From the NCBI GenBank assembly GCA_017409215.1, contig JAFQTD010000019.1, positions 1 through 40,946 on the forward strand: a stretch of 40,946 nucleotides of DNA, written 5' to 3'. Under the pieces are notes generated by a model. That model did not search any database, was not told where the DNA came from, and saw nothing but the letters and a program-made list of their open reading frames with translations. This document shows positions 39,799 through 40,946 of this stretch, piece after piece (the stretch's first letter is position 1; the number at the start of each line of letters is the position of its first letter). The DNA comes from Alphaproteobacteria bacterium. GTDB taxonomy: Bacteria > Pseudomonadota > Alphaproteobacteria > Rs-D84. Both the position numbers and the translations under genes were made by a program.

Positions 39799-40593
39799 AT
39801 GAAAATAGGAAAGATGATTTTTATAAAACGATTTTTTATCCTGCCACTGATGCTGGGGGTGGTGATGTTTCCGTCGATGGTTGCGGCAGATAACGGATGC
39901 GAAAATGAAGATAATGATGCGGTTGTTGCGGCCTTGGCATTATGTTCAACGCATGCGTATAATATTGGTGAAATACACAACCCAAAGGAAGCGTCTGGAA
40001 AACAATTGATGGACAGTGTTATCGCAATGAAGACAACAGTCATAACACAACAGTTGTATAAGCAATATCAACAGTTGGAATCTATGCTGGCGCGATTCAA
40101 AACACAGTTGGAAAAGGCGGTCTTGACCAGTACTATGGAGGCAGCCGGTGCCAAAAGTGATGATTCCAGTTCGTCAACAAATTCAAGTGGGGGGTATTTG
40201 CCGACTGCATCTAATTGTATTCGTGAGTTTGCAAGTGGTGCCGTTGCGGGCAGAAATTGTCTGAAGAGTAATTTGAAACTTGTGATGAGTGCGGCAGAAT
40301 CCGGAGATTTGAAAAAGGCAATAGAACAGTTAAAGCAAGACTTGAAAGCAGCAAAAAGTATTCTGGGGAAAAAGTTATCAAGCGATAATACAGATGCAGG
40401 TTATTATGTTGATTGTGATAAAGGAAAGGATTGTGCAAACCACGACAACTGTAAAGAAATTTATGGAAATAAACGTGAGAAAGGTGCAATAATTGATTGT
40501 GCAGCAGAAGTTCTGGGAATAATTAGTCAGGCAGAAAAGGATGAAGAAAGAGAAGATAGACGTTGGTCTAGTGGTAGGGGGGATAGATATTAA
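39799..40593 (+). CDS. exported helical protein, 264 aa
   Basis: Signal peptide of about 30 residues (FPSMVAAD). The mature part has two early cysteines (NGCENED, ALCSTHAYN), a helical coiled-coil-like segment (about 70-115, ITQQLYKQYQQLESMLARFK), a serine-rich linker near 122-132, and further cysteines near 145-225. The end is highly charged. No ribosome binding site is seen at 39799; the in-frame ATG at 39814 has AGGA just before it but very close. It follows the open extension of the coiled-coil gene by four bases, so the two are likely one operon. Family not recognised. Confidence 0.72.
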   Translation: MKIGKMIFIKRFFILPLMLGVVMFPSMVAADNGCENEDNDAVVAALALCSTHAYNIGEIHNPKEASGKQLMDSVIAMKTTVITQQLYKQYQQLESMLARFKTQLEKAVLTSTMEAAGAKSDDSSSSTNSSGGYLPTASNCIREFASGAVAGRNCLKSNLKLVMSAAESGDLKKAIEQLKQDLKAAKSILGKKLSSDNTDAGYYVDCDKGKDCANHDNCKEIYGNKREKGAIIDCAAEVLGIISQAEKDEEREDRRWSSGRGDRY

Positions 40594-40671
40594 AGTTTTT
40601 TGCCAGATTTGTTTTAGTGATTTTTTTATAACAGATTGTAATTTTATGATTTTTTGTGGGGTGCTCGCACA

Positions 40672-40757
40672 CACGTCATTCCTGTATCGGGCCCCGCAAA
40701 AATTGGAAATTTTTGTGGGTGATTCCAGGCGGGAATCCAGTGCCCCGCAGGGATACT
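40672..40757. repeat. REP-like palindromic repeat, inverse copy of the 26.9-kb family
   Basis: It begins CGTCATTCCTGTATCGGGCC, which matches the reverse complement near 27005-27025, and contains GGCGGGAATCC and TGCCCCGCAGGGA, matching the reverse complement near 26917-26945. Two hairpins: CCCGCAAAAATT/AAATTTTTGTGGG around 40693-40719 and GATTCC/GGAATC at about 40721-40738. Confidence 0.65.
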
Positions 40758-40946
40758 GATAGTGTCGTTTTTTAATTTTTAGGAAATCCTAGATTAAAAT
40801 TTTGTGTGACGTGAAAAGCCACACCGATGATAACACTTCGTTAAAACTTCGTGTTGCAGGCAGGTTTTGTTAAAAATTCTGGGTGTGGGTGATGGGTGTG
40901 GTTGGTTTTGTTTTCTTTGTTTTAACAATTTTTTTGTAAAAAAAAA
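40758..40946. other. non-coding right end of the window
   Basis: No open frame of note. It holds a small hairpin AACAC/GTGTT near 40842-40864 and a 9-base inverted repeat TTGTTAAAA/TTTTAACAA (about 40867-40875 and 40919-40927) around a G/T-rich stretch, and ends in nine A. Confidence 0.5.

Noticed and set aside
1..40946. CRISPR array
   Set aside because: No set of short, evenly spaced direct repeats was found; the repeats here are palindromic or tied to tRNAs and stop codons.

Overview
The window is AT-rich chromosomal DNA of a Gram-negative bacterium, most likely an uncultured alphaproteobacterium. The support is a complete ADP-heptose pathway (gmhA, gmhB, hldE, hldD) with an MsbA-type flippase, a LolC/LolD lipoprotein exporter, an AddB of the alphaproteobacterial kind, and a divergent lpoA-like/rsmI pair followed by engB. 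Many small secreted proteins of no known family and many intergenic repeats suggest a little-studied, possibly host-associated lineage; that is inference.

Layout. Positions 1-2.8 kb: a minus-strand operon of three genes (two exported proteins and a small one), headed by a strongly structured RNA with its own promoter and framed by an 87-bp direct repeat. 3.0-6.0 kb: a minus-strand MBOAT plus AlgX/AlgJ-like pair, probably a surface-glycan O-acetylation module. 6.1-7.7 kb: a lone plus-strand gene with a phage tail-fibre-like anchor domain, behind a promoter and two back-to-back intrinsic terminators. 7.7-18.2 kb: one long minus-strand operon (msbA, two GT9 genes, a GT9/pyruvyl-transferase fusion, hldE, gmhA, gmhB, hldD, a membrane-anchored protein), almost all overlapping or nearly touching, which makes and exports lipid A-core glycan. 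18.3-19.5 kb: two plus-strand genes of unknown function. 19.5-20.3 kb: repeats, a GIY-YIG gene and tRNA-Thr. 20.4-24.5 kb: two lipoprotein genes, one a secretin-like protein, then lolC/E and lolD. 24.5-26.8 kb: membrane-anchored and secreted proteins of unknown function, built by local duplication. 26.8-29.3 kb: palindromic repeats, tRNA-Gly and tRNA-Tyr, followed by several partial copies of their 3' ends with small accessory genes between them. 29.3-32.1 kb: a secreted protein, a membrane-anchored methyltransferase and a second copy of the exported two-gene module of the left end. 32.1-37.6 kb: lpoA-like gene diverging from rsmI-engB-addB. 37.7-40.6 kb: two exported proteins, the first ending at a run of ten G beyond which its reading frame stays open in another phase.

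The themes are envelope building (heptose core, O-acetylation, lipoprotein sorting, cell-wall synthase activation) and a varied set of exported proteins. The most unusual signals are: hairpin elements that start exactly at stop codons and keep their stems paired although the stem sequences differ; the tRNA-Tyr 3'-end/terminator repeat series; the poly-G tract; the GT9/pyruvyl-transferase fusion with a duplicated N-terminal motif; and the tail-fibre-like gene with tandem leader terminators. No integrase, transposase, CRISPR array or rRNA was found.
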